This document shows positions 46,095 through 59,098 of a stretch of 64,000 nucleotides of DNA, piece by piece. A program made the position numbers and the translations under genes. Source of the DNA: Gossypium raimondii (lineage: Eukaryota > Streptophyta > Magnoliopsida > Malvales > Malvaceae). Below the pieces are notes generated by a model, which was not told the origin of the DNA, ran no database searches, and was given only the letters and a program-made list of their open reading frames with translations. The first letter of the stretch is position 1, and each line of letters opens with the position of its first letter. Location of the stretch: assembly GCF_025698545.1 (NCBI RefSeq), contig NC_068577.1, positions 8,509,501 to 8,573,500 on the forward strand, written 5' to 3'.

Positions 46095-48235
46095 TTCCTA
46101 CAAAGAAGGTTGAGCCACATGGTCACTAACATTAACATAACATTTAAAATCATCTCGATCACTAAATGTTCTCACAGAATCACGTGCTTGGAGAGTAGTC
46201 ATTTTGTCACCTACACGAAGTACTAATTCACTCGTTCCAACATCAATAATAGTCCTGGCAGTGGTTAAAAAGGGGTGACTTAAGATTAAGGGTATCTCAC
46301 TATCCTCATCCATGTCTAATACAACAAAGTTAATAGGAAATATAAATTTATCGATTTTTACAAGCACATCCTCTGTAACACCCCTAAGATATCTAATGGT
46401 TCTATCCGCTAATTGAATACTCATCCTAGTTTTTTTGGGTTTTCCAAGACCTTGTTGTTTAAACATTTTATAGGGCATGACATTAATACTAGCCCCTAAA
46501 TCAACCAAAGCATTATCAATATTTAAACTACCAATTAAACAATGAATAGTAAAACTCTTTGGATCTTTCAGTTTGTTGGGTAGTTTATTTTGTAAGATGG
46601 CCAAGCAAACTGCACTGAACCCCATAATCAACAAATCGTCTAAATTCCATTTTTTTGCCAACAATTTCTTTAAAAATTTGACATAATTGGGCATCTACGA
46701 AAAAGCTTCAACAAATGGTAAGTTGATATGTAATTTTTTTAAGAGTTTAAGAAATTTATCAAATTGTTCATTTGTGTGGTCTCTCTTTGTCACGTTAGGA
46801 TATGGCACTCGAGGTTTATATTCATTGGCAACCGGCTTTTGCTTTTTCTGGCTTACCTCAACCTTATAGTTATTCACCATAATTTCTTGCGTTGGTTCTT
46901 GTTCAGATTCAACTCTCCCTTATTCATCTCAAACAGTAATTGCATGAAGTTGCTCCATTGGGTTAATTTTAGTACTACTAAGTAAGCTACCTTGTGGTCT
47001 TTCTGAAATTGACTTAGCAAGCTGACCTATTTGGTTCTCGAGCCCTTGAATCGATGCTTGTTGATTTTTCAGTGTTGCATCAGTGTTTTGAAAACGTGTT
47101 TCTGACATTGAAATAAACTTTGTCAACATCTCCTAAAGGTTTGGCTTCTTCTCTTGCTGATAAGGTGGTTGTTGGAATCCTGGAAGGGGTTGTGCTATCT
47201 TATTTCCTTGACCATCCTAAGAGAAATTGCGATGGTTTCTCCGACCTGCATTATATTTATTACTATAAGAGTTATTTTGAGACCTATAATTATTACCCAT
47301 ATAATTGATTTGTTCGTTCCCTGTTCTAAGGGTGAAGGGTAAACATTCTGGATTTTTTATTCCATCTCCATTTGTATCGGATTGCATCACTAGATGTACC
47401 TGTGTAGAAATATATTAACCATCAATTTTCTTATGAAGTACTTCTACCTGGTTTGATAATATGATGACTTCATCTAAATTAAAGACACCGGTTGCTTTCA
47501 TCGGTTTTGTCCTCATGACCTGCCACTGATAATTATTCAGTGTCATCTCTTTAATAAATTCATAAGTCGTTTCGGGTGTTTTATTGTTAAGTGTTCCACC
47601 GGCTGCTACGTCGATTAACTACCTAGTTGAAGGATTCAAATCGTTATAAAAAGGTTTAAACTTGTAGCCATAAAGGTAACCCATGGTGAGGGCACATTCT
47701 CAATAAGTCATTGCATCTCTCCCATGTATCATATAAATTCTTTAAATCGATCTGCACAAAGGTAGAGATGTCATTCCTCAACTTAGATGTTTTAGCCAAT
47801 GGGAAGAACTTTAGCAAAAATTTCTCGGTTATTTGAGCCCTTGTAGTGATAGAATCTCGTGGTAAAGAGTTACCACTATTTAGCTTTGTTCCTCAACGAG
47901 AAAGGGAATAACCATAATGAATGGCGTCATCAATGGCGCCATTTATCTTAAAAGTGTCACAGATTTCCAAGAAATTAGCCAAATGAGTATTTGGATCTTC
48001 GTCTAGCAAACCATCAAACTGTACAACCTGTTGTACCATGTGAATAGTGTTCGGCTTTAGTTCAAAATTATTTGCAATAATGGTGGGTCTAACAATACCC
48101 GATTCAGCGCCAGTCAGAGTGGGCTTGGCATAATCGTACATAGTATAAGGAACAAGAGCTTCTTCAACTACAAGAGGTAGCCGAATATTCTGATTATCAC
48201 CCATCTCCATAGTAATAATGATGTCCTCTTATTCG
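46095..48235 (-). pseudogene. Athila gag-protease remnant
   Basis: Gag starts at about 48,210 (MEMGDNQNIR) and runs VRPTIIANNFELKPNTIHMV, DPNTHLANFLEICDTFKING (to about 47,930), then through several stops to a coiled linker (TDATLKNQQASIQGLENQIGQ, about 47,050). The aspartic-protease domain follows: ALVDLGASINVMPYKMFKQQ, RMSIQLADRTIRYLRGVTED, then DSEIPLILSHPFLTTARTII (46,250-46,530). The active site DLGAS is intact, but the gag frame is broken in many places, and RT is deleted just past 46,095. Confidence 0.85.
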
Positions 48236-48464
48236 TCTACTATAATTTGTCGACTTTGTCTTACTTCTCTACAATTTCTACGAGCAGTTCTTTCAATTTC
48301 AGTATCGAAAAGTAATGGTCCCGACGAGTTTCTTCTAGTCATAAACTAAAGGAACCTACTAGAAGCAAACAAAAGAAAAATTATAATGTAAAAATAAAAA
48401 TAAAAATAAAAATAAAAATATAAAAAATGGCTAAATTAATAAAAATAAAGTGTTCCTAATATTT

Positions 48465-48482
48465 TAGTCCTCGGTAACGGCA
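48465..48482 (-). other. Probable Athila primer-binding site
   Basis: The minus strand TGCCGTTACCGAGGAC is close to the TGGCGCCGTTGCCGGGGA site used by Athila/Tat elements. It lies about 50 bp inside the 5' LTR boundary, farther than usual, so this is tentative. A (AAAAT)n run lies at 48,391-48,420. Confidence 0.5.
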
Positions 48483-48531
48483 CTAGAAACTTGATGAATG
48501 GGAGATATCATATTCTGCACTAACTAAAATT

Positions 48532-49722
48532 TATGACAAAGACAAGCGCACCTATCGAACAATAATATAGCTACGGTGAGTAGAGATATCTTATTCACGA
48601 GGACTAAAATTATTAGTAATTACTGTTTTCTTATTATTTAGTCGATAGTTTGGAGCGATAAGTTTTCATCTAAAATTACTAAACTAATTTAACTAAGAAC
48701 GTAATAGAGAACGAATCAGGAAAATAATCGAAATATAACTAATGAGAGAGACAATAACCCAGGAAAGAATCCACCTAAAATCCTTCTATTATTATTAATT
48801 TGATTTAAACGATTTATTCACTTGGTGTCTTGATCCGTAGAAATCCCTAAATTATGCTAATATCTCTTTCGAGAGTAGAAACAATTGACTCTAGGTTGAT
48901 TAATTAAAATCTCTTTCTAATTAAAACCCCTATTGTCGCATTAACTCAATCTATGGATTCTCTTATTAGATTTGACTCTAATTCAGTAGATTTATGTCGT
49001 CCTATTTCTAAGATTGCATGCAGCTCTACTCAGTTATGCTAGATCTACTCTGAAACAAAGACTTTTGCTTCACTGAATTAAGCACATTAAACATGAATTA
49101 ATATCCCAGAAATATTAAAACAAGAAATAAGCACACATAATTGAGAACAAGAATCAAGTATTTATCATGTAAAATAGAAATTAAATGATAGAATTCGTCA
49201 TAGGTTTCATCCCCCTAGGTATTTACGGGATTAGTTTATAATTCTGAATAAAAACATCTCAAAGTCAGAAAAACCACAAGAAACAAAGAAACTCATAAAA
49301 AATTCAGAAGAAATTAAAAGGAGGTCTTCGATCTTGATGGAAATCTGCTTCAAAAGTGGCTCTAATGGTGTTCCTTGAGTGTTTTCTTCGATCTTCTCTG
49401 ATGGCCCCCATATCTCTTATTCTATTTGATATTTATAGACTTTAGAATGCTTAAAAAGCCTAAAAATTGTATTTTTCCGCGTGTTTAGGAAGTAATGTGC
49501 GAAATTGACATAGGCTGGCACATGGGCGTGTGTCTAGCCCGTATGGCTCTTGAAATATGCTCTTTTTCTCCGATTTTCCCTTTTTTTGCTCCAAAATGCT
49601 AACCTAAGTATAAAAACATGAATTAAAGGGATTAGGAGCATCAAATTCACCAATTTGAATAAATAATAATCCAAAAACACATTAAGAATGGGATGAAAAT
49701 ATGTTAGTTTTATCGTTTATCA
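48532..49722 (-). repeat. Athila 5' LTR
   Basis: 1,191 bp, plus-strand TATGACAAAGACAAGC to CGTTTATCA. It is the partner of 39,951-41,170; the first base pair TG is now TA. A short palindromic CACATGGGCGTGTG cluster lies at about 49,517-49,545. Confidence 0.88.
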
Positions 49723-49853
49723 ACCATGCAATTTCGATTAAGTTTAACATGTTTTCACTAAGTGATGATTCAATCATAAGACACCTTAATTTATGCAATT
49801 GATTTCCAATATTATCAAAATCTAGAATATTTTGAAAGTAGGGGAGGGGAGAT
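49723..49853 (+). other. Copia A 3' leader and polypurine tract
   Basis: ACCATGCAATTTCGATTAAG and the sequence to GGGGAGGGGAGATTGTTGGAA match the reverse complement of 61,172-61,300 in copia B. It continues the leader interrupted at 39,950 and supplies the purine tract before the 3' LTR, which starts at 49,854. Confidence 0.85.
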
Positions 49854-50046
49854 TGTTGGAACATTTGCAAAATATATATGGTGTTCCAATAGCTGCAAAT
49901 GAAAAGTTATAAGTAACCAAAAGTTATCACTTGGTTACTAACCCAAAGTTGTCAATATTACTTTTTACGAACTTGATCCAAGTACTAAAAGAAAAAGTCT
50001 ACTAAACCATTAAGTTTATAATAAAGTAATTTCTTTTTTTTTTCTG

Positions 50047-51990
50047 ATGAACGATCTAGTTTTTTCTAATGAATGAGGGGGTGGTGTTGGTGCCAATGAT
50101 GATAGTAATACAAAAAAGTTCAAATTTAAGGATATTGGAGAAGATCTTGATGAAAATATGGTTGTAGATCCGATCCCAGTGACAGGCTCCTCTTAGAAGG
50201 ATAAATTCTTAAACGGAAGGTCTCCTAGTTCGATGACCTTTTTAGGCTCCGACATATTAGACAATAAGAACTTTGAATTTGTAGAAAGAGATATGCAATC
50301 CAATGTTAATGGTACTCCGACAATTGATTTCTCAGAGCAAATTCAACACCTTCTGGTTAAGGATATGGCCACTACTGTAGTAGTGAAATTATTAGGGAGA
50401 AACATTGAACACCATACACTTCTCATTTGGATTTCAATCCTTTGAAAACCATCCCAACCATTTCATCTAATGACGTGGAAAATGGGTATTTCCTTGTTAG
50501 ATTCCAAAACAAGAGAGATTATGATATGGTGCTGTCTTAGGGACCTTAGGTGGTGTTTGGGCACTATGTCACTGTCCAGCCTTAGACAACAAACTTTAAT
50601 CCCTCAAAAAACTTTTCAAGTATGGTTTTGACTTAGATCTAATTTCCTAGTTTGCGAGGCTTTTTATACAAGAGAAGGATTCTGGAGAAATTGGGAGTCC
50701 GGTTGGCAAGGTGGCTCATTTAGATTTGAAAACAGATAATAGAACCAGGGGTAGATTCACAAGGATGGTTGTGCATGTAGATTTAGATAAACCACTTATA
50801 TCATAGGTGTTGGTTAACGACAAAATCTAAAGGGTGGAGTTTGAAGCCTTACCGGTGGTTTGTTTTGCATGTGTCGCCATGGTCAGGTTAAAAATCCATG
50901 CCCTTTTGTAATGGCAGAGTTTAACATCTTTACTAGTAAGGAAAATGAAAATACCCCTTTGACGGAAAAATTAAACAAGGCGACGGTGGAAGCAGAGAAA
51001 GCAGATGCGACGATGATGGTGTAAGAGTCTCCTTATGGCCACTGGATATCGTTGAACTGAGGGCTAAGCAAAATCAAATGGACAACAATGGAAATAAGGC
51101 GTTAATTTCGACAAACAAATAGTCAGGCTCTTGATTTGAGTCGTTGACAATGATAGATTTTGGAAAGAATCTGGAGGATATGGCTCAAATTGAAGAAATA
51201 GGGGTTAAGTTTCAACAAAAAGAATTTTTTAGGGCATTAAAGGCCAAGGGAAATGGGATAAGGAAGGAGGCCTTGGTTAAGGATTCTAACAACCCAAAAT
51301 TTGCAAACCCATTTGGTTCGAGTGGATTGCAAGTTGTTTTTAAAAAATCGGGTCTTGAAGGAAAAATGGTTGATAGTGAAAGGGTTGGGAGTAGAATAAC
51401 AATATTAAATTTGTAAACCATTTACTCCTCTCACTATTAGACCTTCCCCTTGCGCTGCTTTAGTGGATCAGAAGCAGGACAAAAACTTTAAATCATGTAC
51501 ACCTTTTGTTAATTGTAATGAATTTTTTACTAGCACTCTCCCTGCGTAGGAAATTTTTAATGTTGATACAGACTCTATAGAAGCCATGGGGAATAACTCT
51601 GTTCACAATAATCCCGTGTTTGATGGTCCCAATGAATCAATTGTCATTTTAGATGCAAATTATCTTGATCCCAAGTGCCACTAGACTATGGTTTTCAAAA
51701 ATAAAAATGACTCGGACCCCTAAAGGAATAATAGAGGTTGTGTGGGTGATGGTAGCAAATCTAATCTTGCTTCCAAAAGTCGTGGTTTGGAGAGTAAAAG
51801 TGGGAGTAGCAAATTTGAAGTTTCGTTTAATCGTACGATCTGAGAAAATGGAGGTCATTTCAAAAGTTTTAAAAATTCACAAATTCCTTTACCGGAGGCC
51901 ATCGATTCCCTGATAAACCTTATTAATTCTAAAGTTGCGCTTGGAGATGCTGTTGATCTTCGAAATTCTGAGGGGCATAATGGCAGCGTT
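50047..51990 (+). pseudogene. LINE ORF1 (DUF4283), broken
   Basis: An ATG at 50,047 opens MNDLVFSNE followed by a stop; the frame later gives NFEFVERDMQSNVNGTPTID, FSEQIQHLLVKDMATTVVVK and LLGRNIE (about 50,270-50,410). That is the DUF4283 RNA-binding-like domain of plant LINE ORF1. Next come VENGYFLVRFQNK-like and KVAHLDLKTDNRTRGR-like stretches in shifted frames, then a CFACVAMVRLKIHAL-like remnant of the zinc knuckle. The rest is acidic linker. Many stops. Confidence 0.75.
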
Positions 51991-52019
51991 GGGTCTACCA
52001 TAGTGCATTAACAGTTGAT

Positions 52020-55000
52020 TCCTTACTTTTTGTCCATATGTTTATGAATTATATTATTTTTTGTTGGAATTGTCAGTGGTGTACCAGTGTAAAGTTCCCA
52101 CGTATTTTTTGGGAGTATAATAGGGAGCATAAGCCGAATTTAATTGGTCTATTGGAAACAAGGGTAAGCGGATTCATTTATTGCTAAACTTGGTGTTTAA
52201 TATTCCTATCGTGTGGAAGCAATTAGTTTTTCTAGTGGTATTTAGGTTAGGTGGAGAGATTTAGATTTTGTAGAAATTCTAAAAAATCACCCTCAATTCA
52301 TTTTACTTAGAGTTTTGGTAATTCATTTAAATGATCATTCCTTGTTACCTTTGTTTATGGGAACCCAGATAGTAGAAAAAGTAGACAATTATGGGACGAT
52401 TTGAAAAGTACTATTCTGATGGATGGGACTCCATAGTAAGCTAATGGAGACTTTAACGTCATTCTTTCTTTTTGTGAGAAGAGAGGGGGCGGGTCATTAG
52501 GAAAATATGCTCCCTCTCTGATGACTTCATGGATTGTACGCACCTTCATGATTTGGGGTTTAGTGGTCTGAATTTCATATGGCATAGAGAATGAGTCTTT
52601 AAAAGGTTAGATAGAGCAATTTGCAATTATGTTTGGAATATTAGGTTTCCATATTCTAGAGTTACCCATTTACCACGGCTCAAATCAGGCCACAGACCTA
52701 TGAGATTATATCTGATGCCACATCATCAGTCTACTTTTGGGCGGCCCTTTCACTTCTTAGCAGGTTGGGTCGAACACCCGACCTTTTCTAACCTTGTTAA
52801 GGAGAAATGGTCATTCTCTAGAAACATGTCGGAAGCCCATTCCACGTTCATTGGTCAAGTCAAGTTTTAGAATAAGGTGGTGTATGATCACATTATTTCT
52901 CGTAAGAATCAGCTGATCCGGAAATTGTGTAACATCCAAAAAGTTCTTGATCATGGGAGTTCGATTTATTTGGATCAAGTGGAACTTAAGGTTAGAGAAG
53001 AGTTGGAATTTGTATTACATAATGAGGAACTCTTATGGCGCAAAAAAGCTAGGTGCAATTGGCTATCCTTCAAAGATCGAAATACTAAATTCTTCCACAG
53101 AAGAACATTGTAGAGGAGAAAGCATAATCATATTGATACTTTGAAAAATGAATCGAGGGATTGGATTTTGGATAAAGAAGTGTTGAAACAAGAGGCAGTT
53201 AATTTTTATAAGAGTCTTTACGGTGAGCATCCGGGTAGCATGTGCAATTTACATTTTGGTTCCTTTCCACCTTCAGAGCCGTGTGTGTTCAATTTCTTAG
53301 CAAACCAGCTTCTGATGAGGAAATCAATGTGGCTCTCTTTGATATAGCCCCCTTAAAGGCCCTGGGAAGTGATGGGTTTCATGCTTTGTTCTATCAGAGT
53401 CAGTGGGAGTATGTTGGTCCTTCTATTTGTGATTGGGTTAAAAGAATCTTCTCTTGGGGATAACAATGATCCTGATCTTAATAATTCCCTTATTGTTCTT
53501 TCCTAAGGTCCAAAATCCAAAAAGCTTCACCCATTTGCGACTTATCAGTCTTTGCTCTGTCCTCTACAAATTGATGATGAATGTCATTGCTAATAGATTT
53601 AAGGTTGTGTTTCCGAATATTATTGGGGCTGAACAAGCTGGTTTTGTAGTAGGGAGGAATATAAATGATAATATCATTATTACTCAAGAGGTCATTCATT
53701 CCATGAGAAGTAAGCAGAAGAATAAAAGGTAGATGGCCATCAAAATCGAACTCGAGAAAGCTTACAATTATGTCCACTAAGATTTCATAGATGATTCCTT
53801 CTAGGCTGCATGTATTCCTATTTTACTTTGTAATGTTATTATGTTAGCTATGTCTAGTTCCTCTATGCAGATTCTTTAGAATGGTGTGCCAACTCAGAAG
53901 TTCAGGTCGGCAAGAGAAGTTCATCAAGATGCCTACTTTCGCGTACCTTTTTTTATGCATGGAGTGGTTGGGGCATGGTATTCGTGCAACTATGGACACT
54001 AGTAGATGGTCTACTATTTGATTGTCTAGAATAGTTTGTCGCGTGTAAAATTATGTGCTATTTTATGCAAGTATACGTGTCGATTCAAGTAATAAAGTGA
54101 TGAGTGAGTATCGTTCCCACGAGGATCGGATTTAGGCACAAAAATGGTTAAGTTATTATAATGAAATGCTATGGCAAATTAGTAATAAGAATGCAATGGC
54201 AATTTCAAGAGTAAAAATACAGTGACAATTACGATAATGATTGCGTAAATAAAATTATATATAAATGAACAAATAAACAACTAAGAATTCTATGGTAAAG
54301 ATACTACAACAAAGGATTAGGGATATACGATTTTGATTTGGACTGCCGGGATTACTAGGAATCTACCCTTACCATCAATAATGCATCAGCAAAATCGTAC
54401 TTAATCTGCTGCTCAGAGAGTTCTAATGTGGTATGCTTCTTTCGAGAGCAAAAACCTCAAGTTACCTTACTGGTGGTGATATATGTCTATAGGCCTTTAG
54501 CATGGCATCCTATATTGTTTTCTTCTATATGATCGTGCTCTATGTCTAGAATCCACTACAAGTATCTGTCGAGTACTTGTTTATATCATTGAACCACGGT
54601 CTGACTAATCCAACCTTTCCAGAATTAGATTAATTTAAGGATATGTCGCACAATCGACTATGTCTAGCGATTGCACACATACAATTTAGAAATAAGATAA
54701 CTTGAATAAAATAGTAACCTAATGCAGATTTATGCTTCATCCATTAAAGAAAAATAAAGGTTTTATCAAAGTAATCCCAACCCTATGAGATTTAGCTCAT
54801 GGGTTGGAAAATAAAATTCAACACCAAAATATTATCCAACACCATTTTCATCATTCAATTCACGGAAGAACAAAGTAAGAAATTTGAAAGACTTCAGAAA
54901 GATAGCTTTCGCGTGTCTAGTTCACACTCCAACGCGTAATGTCCTATGGTGGCTGAGAGGGATTGCCTTCGTCTTTCTCTTTCCTTCTCTACTCAGCCGC

Positions 55001-57657
55001 TACCCTCTATTTTTGCCTAAGGATCTCTCATTTTTTTCTTGTTCCCCTCTTATTCCGTTTGTCTTTTTAGGTTTCCTCCTTTGGCTTTTCATAGGCTTTT
55101 CCCTAGGATAAATCCAACAACCAAATATTATCCTTTCCTCTTTTTTAGATTTTCTTTTTGGTTTAAAATCCCTACCTTTAAGATAAGTGGTTATCAACTC
55201 ATTATCTCATGATCTTTTTCCTCTTTTTAAATTCTTTTTCTAGGATAAAAACCAACAGCTCATGATTTATCGTCTCATCTTTTCTAGGAAAATTTTTTCT
55301 AGTACAAATACAGTTGGGCTAAAACTGGTATGCATTGAGTGTTGACTCGGTCTTCCTTTTGGAATCACGAATTTCCACGGCATACAAGTTAACAAACTGT
55401 CCACCCTTTTGCCCCAACAAACCTTCACTCATTTATTTCTTATTTCTTATCCTACACCTGTAAATCCACCAAACACAGCCCTTCCACAGGCAATTAAAAG
55501 TAACGGATAACATCTAAAAATAGTCCAAACTCCTAATGCGATGATTAAGGAAAAATACTAATGAAATGTCCTAAAGTGCAACTAAATGTACTTACAGGCA
55601 ATTAGCTAAGTCTAAAGGCATGAAATATAACTCTTTTCAAGAGTTATCATAGTTTCATCTCTTTTTCATCTTTTTTTTAAGATAACTTCATTCTCTTTGG
55701 AAAGGCGGAAGAAAATCAAGTGAGAGTCCTTAAAGAAGTGTTGAATATGTTTTTATGTTTATTCAGGTCATAAGGTTAACATGCAAAAATCAAGAATTTT
55801 CTTTTCTAGAGGGGTTGAGGAAGTTCTTAAAAGGTGCATTAGCAGGTCGCTTGGGTTTTAGACGATTCGAAATCTTGGTTCGTATTTAGGAATTCTCCTC
55901 TTCGATAACAAGGTAACTAATAAAATTGTGCACTTTATGGTGGACAAGATGCACAGAAAATTGTGTAGTTGAGATGCTAGATAGCTCTCTCTAGCTAGCA
56001 GAATAACTTTAGCGTAGTCAGTTTTGCTCTCAATACCTCACTACTTTATGCAATCGATGATAATTCCAAAAGGTTTGTGCAATGAGATTGAATGTATTAT
56101 TAGACAATTCATCTGGGGTTCTTCTAGTCGTTCTAAAAAGATAGCCTTGGTCGGTTGGGATTTGGTTTGCCAACCCAAATTACATGGTGGGATTGGTATA
56201 AAGTCATTCTGTGATCATAATACTTCATTTATGATGAAATTGGGTTTTAACATTGTGTCTAATTCTTTTTCTTTGTGGGTTAGTGTCCTACGATCAAATT
56301 ATAGGGTTTAAAGTGGTTTACTAGAGACATTATCGAAAGGACAAAGTTCTTTTTTATGGATATCGCTTTCACAAGTTTGACCTCTTATTCAAGAAAACCT
56401 CCATTGGTCTGTTGGAGATGGTAGGAGTATTAACTGTTAAAATGATCCTTGGGCTCTAAATATTGGGCTTATGTGTAGAAAAATAGTTCTTAATTCTAAT
56501 CTAGATATGAAATATACTCTTAGTGATGTGACTATAGAGAATGGTGACTGGAATTTAGAATTTATTCGGTTTTGGGTTTCAGAAGAGGTCATTCAGCAAA
56601 TTGTGGGATTCCACCACCTCAGCCAAATTTTGGCACAGACAGGGTTATTTGGGAAGGTACTCCATTTGGTTATTTTTCTATTAAAAGTGCGTATGAGAAG
56701 CTACAAGAAGGGTAATGGAATTTGAAGGAAGCATCCTGGAAGCTATCATGGAAGTTTAAAGGTCCACAAAGGGTTAGAGTATTCATATGGTTGTCCCTTA
56801 AGCAACGACTACTAACTAATGCAGAGAAGACAAAAAGAGGAATAGGAATGGGTCCTGCTTGCAGAATTTGTGGGCATGAGTATGAAAATATGTTGCATGT
56901 TCTTTGATATTGCAATACAGCTAGAGATATCTGGAATAAGTTAATTCAAACAGGTAAATTTTTTTCAAGTACTTTCCAAGAATGGATGGAGCAGAATCTC
57001 AACAATAAACAATCTGATGCTTTCATGGGAGGAGTTAATTGGAAATGCTTATTTGAGATTATTATCTGACGCATTTAGAATAATCGGAACCTTTACATCT
57101 TTCAAGGTATGTCTTGGAATGTTGACATAGTTATCAAAGTCTCTCAGTTGGGTAAAATAATTTGTTTCTGTGACGAACCCGTATACGCTCAAGCCTTCAA
57201 GATCGATTGTTATTCCTTTGCCTAATAGTTGGATAAGCTTGAATACAGATGGCTTGGTTAGAGCAAAAGATGCGTTCGCCGCAACAAGTGGGATTTTGTG
57301 TGACCAAAGTAGGAGATGGATAATTGGTTTTAACAGATATTTAGACAATTGTGTTGTACTTAACTCTAAACTCTCGGGCATTTCAGGTGGATTGAAACTT
57401 ACACTAGATGGCAAGAAAGTCTTAATTCAGACAAATAGTCTTGAAGCAGTCAACATCATTCAGGTTAGTGATCGCGAGAGCTCCAATTTGGCCTTGGTAA
57501 TGAGAATTCATTCATTATTGAAACTCCTAAGTCACTAGAGTATTAAGCATATTTCTTGAGAAGAGAATATAGTCGCAGACAAGATTGTTAAAATAATACA
57601 AGACAGAAGAACTGGTTTAAGATTGATGGAGGACCCTATCTCGATGTTCTACTCTTA
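52020..57657 (+). pseudogene. LINE ORF2: endonuclease, RT, zinc domain, RNase H, broken
   Basis: The endonuclease part (52,030-52,680) is poorly preserved. RT is clear: APLKALGSDGFHALFYQSQW (about 53,350), FTHLRLISLCSVLYKLMMNV (53,530), EQAGFVVGRNINDNIIITQE (53,630). The catalytic FADD region was next to the solo LTR insertion and is degraded. After 55,650 the RT thumb, then the zf-RVT domain VRVFIWLSLKQRLLTNAEKT and RICGHEYENMLHVL (56,770-56,905). RNase H has WISLNTDGLVRA (57,230) and later NSLEAVNIIQ and ENIVADKI. In-frame stops are frequent, so no protein is made. Confidence 0.8.
54032..55654 (-). mobile_element. Gypsy solo LTR inside LINE RT, TSD TAGTT
   Basis: The LTR proper is 54,037-55,649 (1,613 bp), with identical TAGTT at 54,032-54,036 and 55,650-55,654. 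The plus-strand start TGTCGCGTGTAAAATTATG and the CGTTCCCACGAGGATCG block resemble the Athila LTR at 39,951 (ATCCACGAGGACTAAA). It ends GAGTTATCA. It is therefore a second, diverged Athila-like family in minus orientation. There is no internal region. It cuts the LINE in the RT domain. Confidence 0.92.
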
Positions 57658-58270
57658 ATGTTTATCTCGATGTTTTACTCTTAATGTTTGTTATTTTAGT
57701 TGTAATTTTTTTCCACCCAAAAAGAAGTTGTCACTATTTATAATGATGAACTATGTCTCTTAAATTCAAAAGTTATGACACTTGATTATTAACAAATAGT
57801 CATAATTATTCAATAGATATTTACTTTTTCTTGAATAATTATGTTTATTGCTAAAATATGACTATCCATTTGGGTAGTTATATCCCTATGAAGAGACATG
57901 AGGCGTATTATAAATAGGAGTGAAATTTCATTTGTATGATACACCCAAAAACATAGATACAAAGTTTCTTTTTATTCTCTCACTATCTTTTATATTCCTA
58001 GATTTTTCTATAAAGAATTATTGCATAAATTCTTTATAAAAATTGATATCTTTGCTATGCTCCACTCAGTGTTCAATGGATTGTTTCCGTCAGTGCAAAA
58101 CGTAAACAGTCATTGGGCTTCATTGTATCCTTGAGTTTCATTTATCTGTAAGTCTTTTGCAGACCATAATATAGGTAGGGGCGAATAAAACCTTAAAGAA
58201 AGTGAAATTGATGTACTTTGAAGCTTTCGTTAATTTCTCATAAATTCATTTTTATTCTCACACACCAATA

Positions 58271-59098
58271 CTTGGTTCAACCTCGCAATACTTGGTTATT
58301 AACCAAGAGTGATCACATTTCATAGTAATGAATTATGTCTCTTAAATTCAAAAATTATATTACTTAATTATTAACAATGAATCATGATTATACAGGGATA
58401 CATCCATTCAGGGGTGTAGCCAGGGGCTAGCAGGGGCCCCGACCCCTCCTAAAATGGAAAGTTTTCCATTTAGGCTCATTTAAAATTTATAAAAATTTAA
58501 ATTAGTAAAGATAAAATTACACTTTGGCCCCCCTAAAAATGATAAAAATTTGATTTAAACCTTTAAAAATTATAAAGATATAGATATTAAAATGGTGAAA
58601 TTGCATTTTTACTATTGTAAAAATATACAATTTAATTTTGACCCCCCACAAAAATTTTATGGCTTCGCCCTTGCATCTATTAAATAATTATGATTATTGT
58701 TAAAAGATTTTACTATCCATTTAAATAGCTGTGTTCTAATAGGAGCCAAATTTCATCTGTCTGACACACCAGAAAAACACATCAAAAGTTTTTTTCTATT
58801 TTCCCACCATCTTTTATATTCCTAGATTGTTTTGTAAAGAATTTATGCAGTAAATTTTTTTTATAAAAAGGGATATCCTTGCTATGCTCCGCTTAGTGTT
58901 CAATGGACTGTTTCCGTCAGTGCAAAATGTAGAAGTCATTGGGCTTCATTGTATTCTCGAGGTTTATTTGCCAGTAACTCTTTTACACACCATAATATAG
59001 GTGGAGGCGAATAGAACCTTAAAGAAAGTAACATTGATAGACACTTTGAAGCTTTCGTTAATTTCTCATAAATTCATTTTTATTCTCACACACCAATA
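58271..59098 (+). repeat. Tandem duplicate of LTR end plus 18 bp of kinase gene
   Basis: After the 3' LTR ends at 58,270 the sequence CTTGGTTCAACCTCGCAA (58,271-58,288) matches the kinase flank CTTGGTTCATCCTCGCAA at 59,099-59,116 with one difference. LTR sequence then restarts at its position about 80 (GGTTATTAACCAAGAG) and runs again to ACACCAATA at 59,098. The unit duplicated is thus LTR 3' portion plus host flank, which needs a duplication after insertion. Confidence 0.88.
58401..58681. mobile_element. hAT-like MITE with 8-bp TSD
   Basis: 265 bp (58,409-58,673) with ends CAGGGGTGTAGCCA and TGGCTTCGCCCTTG, which are inverted imperfect copies. The flanks are CATCCATT (58,401-58,408) and CATCTATT (58,674-58,681), an 8-bp duplication with one change. 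Eight-bp duplications and CAGGG-GAGCC ends are usual for plant hAT-type elements. It interrupts the duplicated copia LTR only. Confidence 0.82.

Larger units (their letters stand above)
39951..49722 (-). mobile_element. Athila-type Ty3/gypsy element, deleted
   Basis: LTRs at 39,951-41,170 and 48,532-49,722, with gag-protease, an integrase C-terminus and a third ORF all on the minus strand. The sense LTR starts TGATAAACGATAAAACTAAC and ends in ACA. The gag, the protease motif and the long ORF-bearing region after pol place it in the Athila group of non-chromovirus gypsy elements. RT, RNase H and most of integrase are missing between about 45,870 and 46,095. The flanking bases AGCAT and ACCAT are an imperfect target duplication. 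It sits in the 3' noncoding leader of copia A. Confidence 0.87.
49961..57724 (+). mobile_element. L1-type LINE
   Basis: It has the plant L1 order: a DUF4283 ORF1, an endonuclease region, RT, zf-RVT and RNase H. The 15-16-bp imperfect target duplication (49,946-49,960 and 57,725-57,740) is typical in length for L1. The 3' end is TTTTTTTCCACCCAAAAAG, with no clear poly(A). Its own length is about 6.1 kb once the solo LTR at 54,037-55,649 is removed. Both ORFs are riddled with stops. Confidence 0.87.
49854..58270 (+). repeat. Copia A 3' LTR, split by the LINE
   Basis: The first 107 bp (49,854-49,960, TGTTGGAACATTTGC ...) and the remainder (57,725-58,270, ending ACACCAATA) together equal the 5' LTR at 36,870-37,525. 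The break is the LINE insertion, with AAGTTGTCAATATTA (49,946-49,960) repeated as AAGTTGTCACTATTTA (57,725-57,740). Confidence 0.87.
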
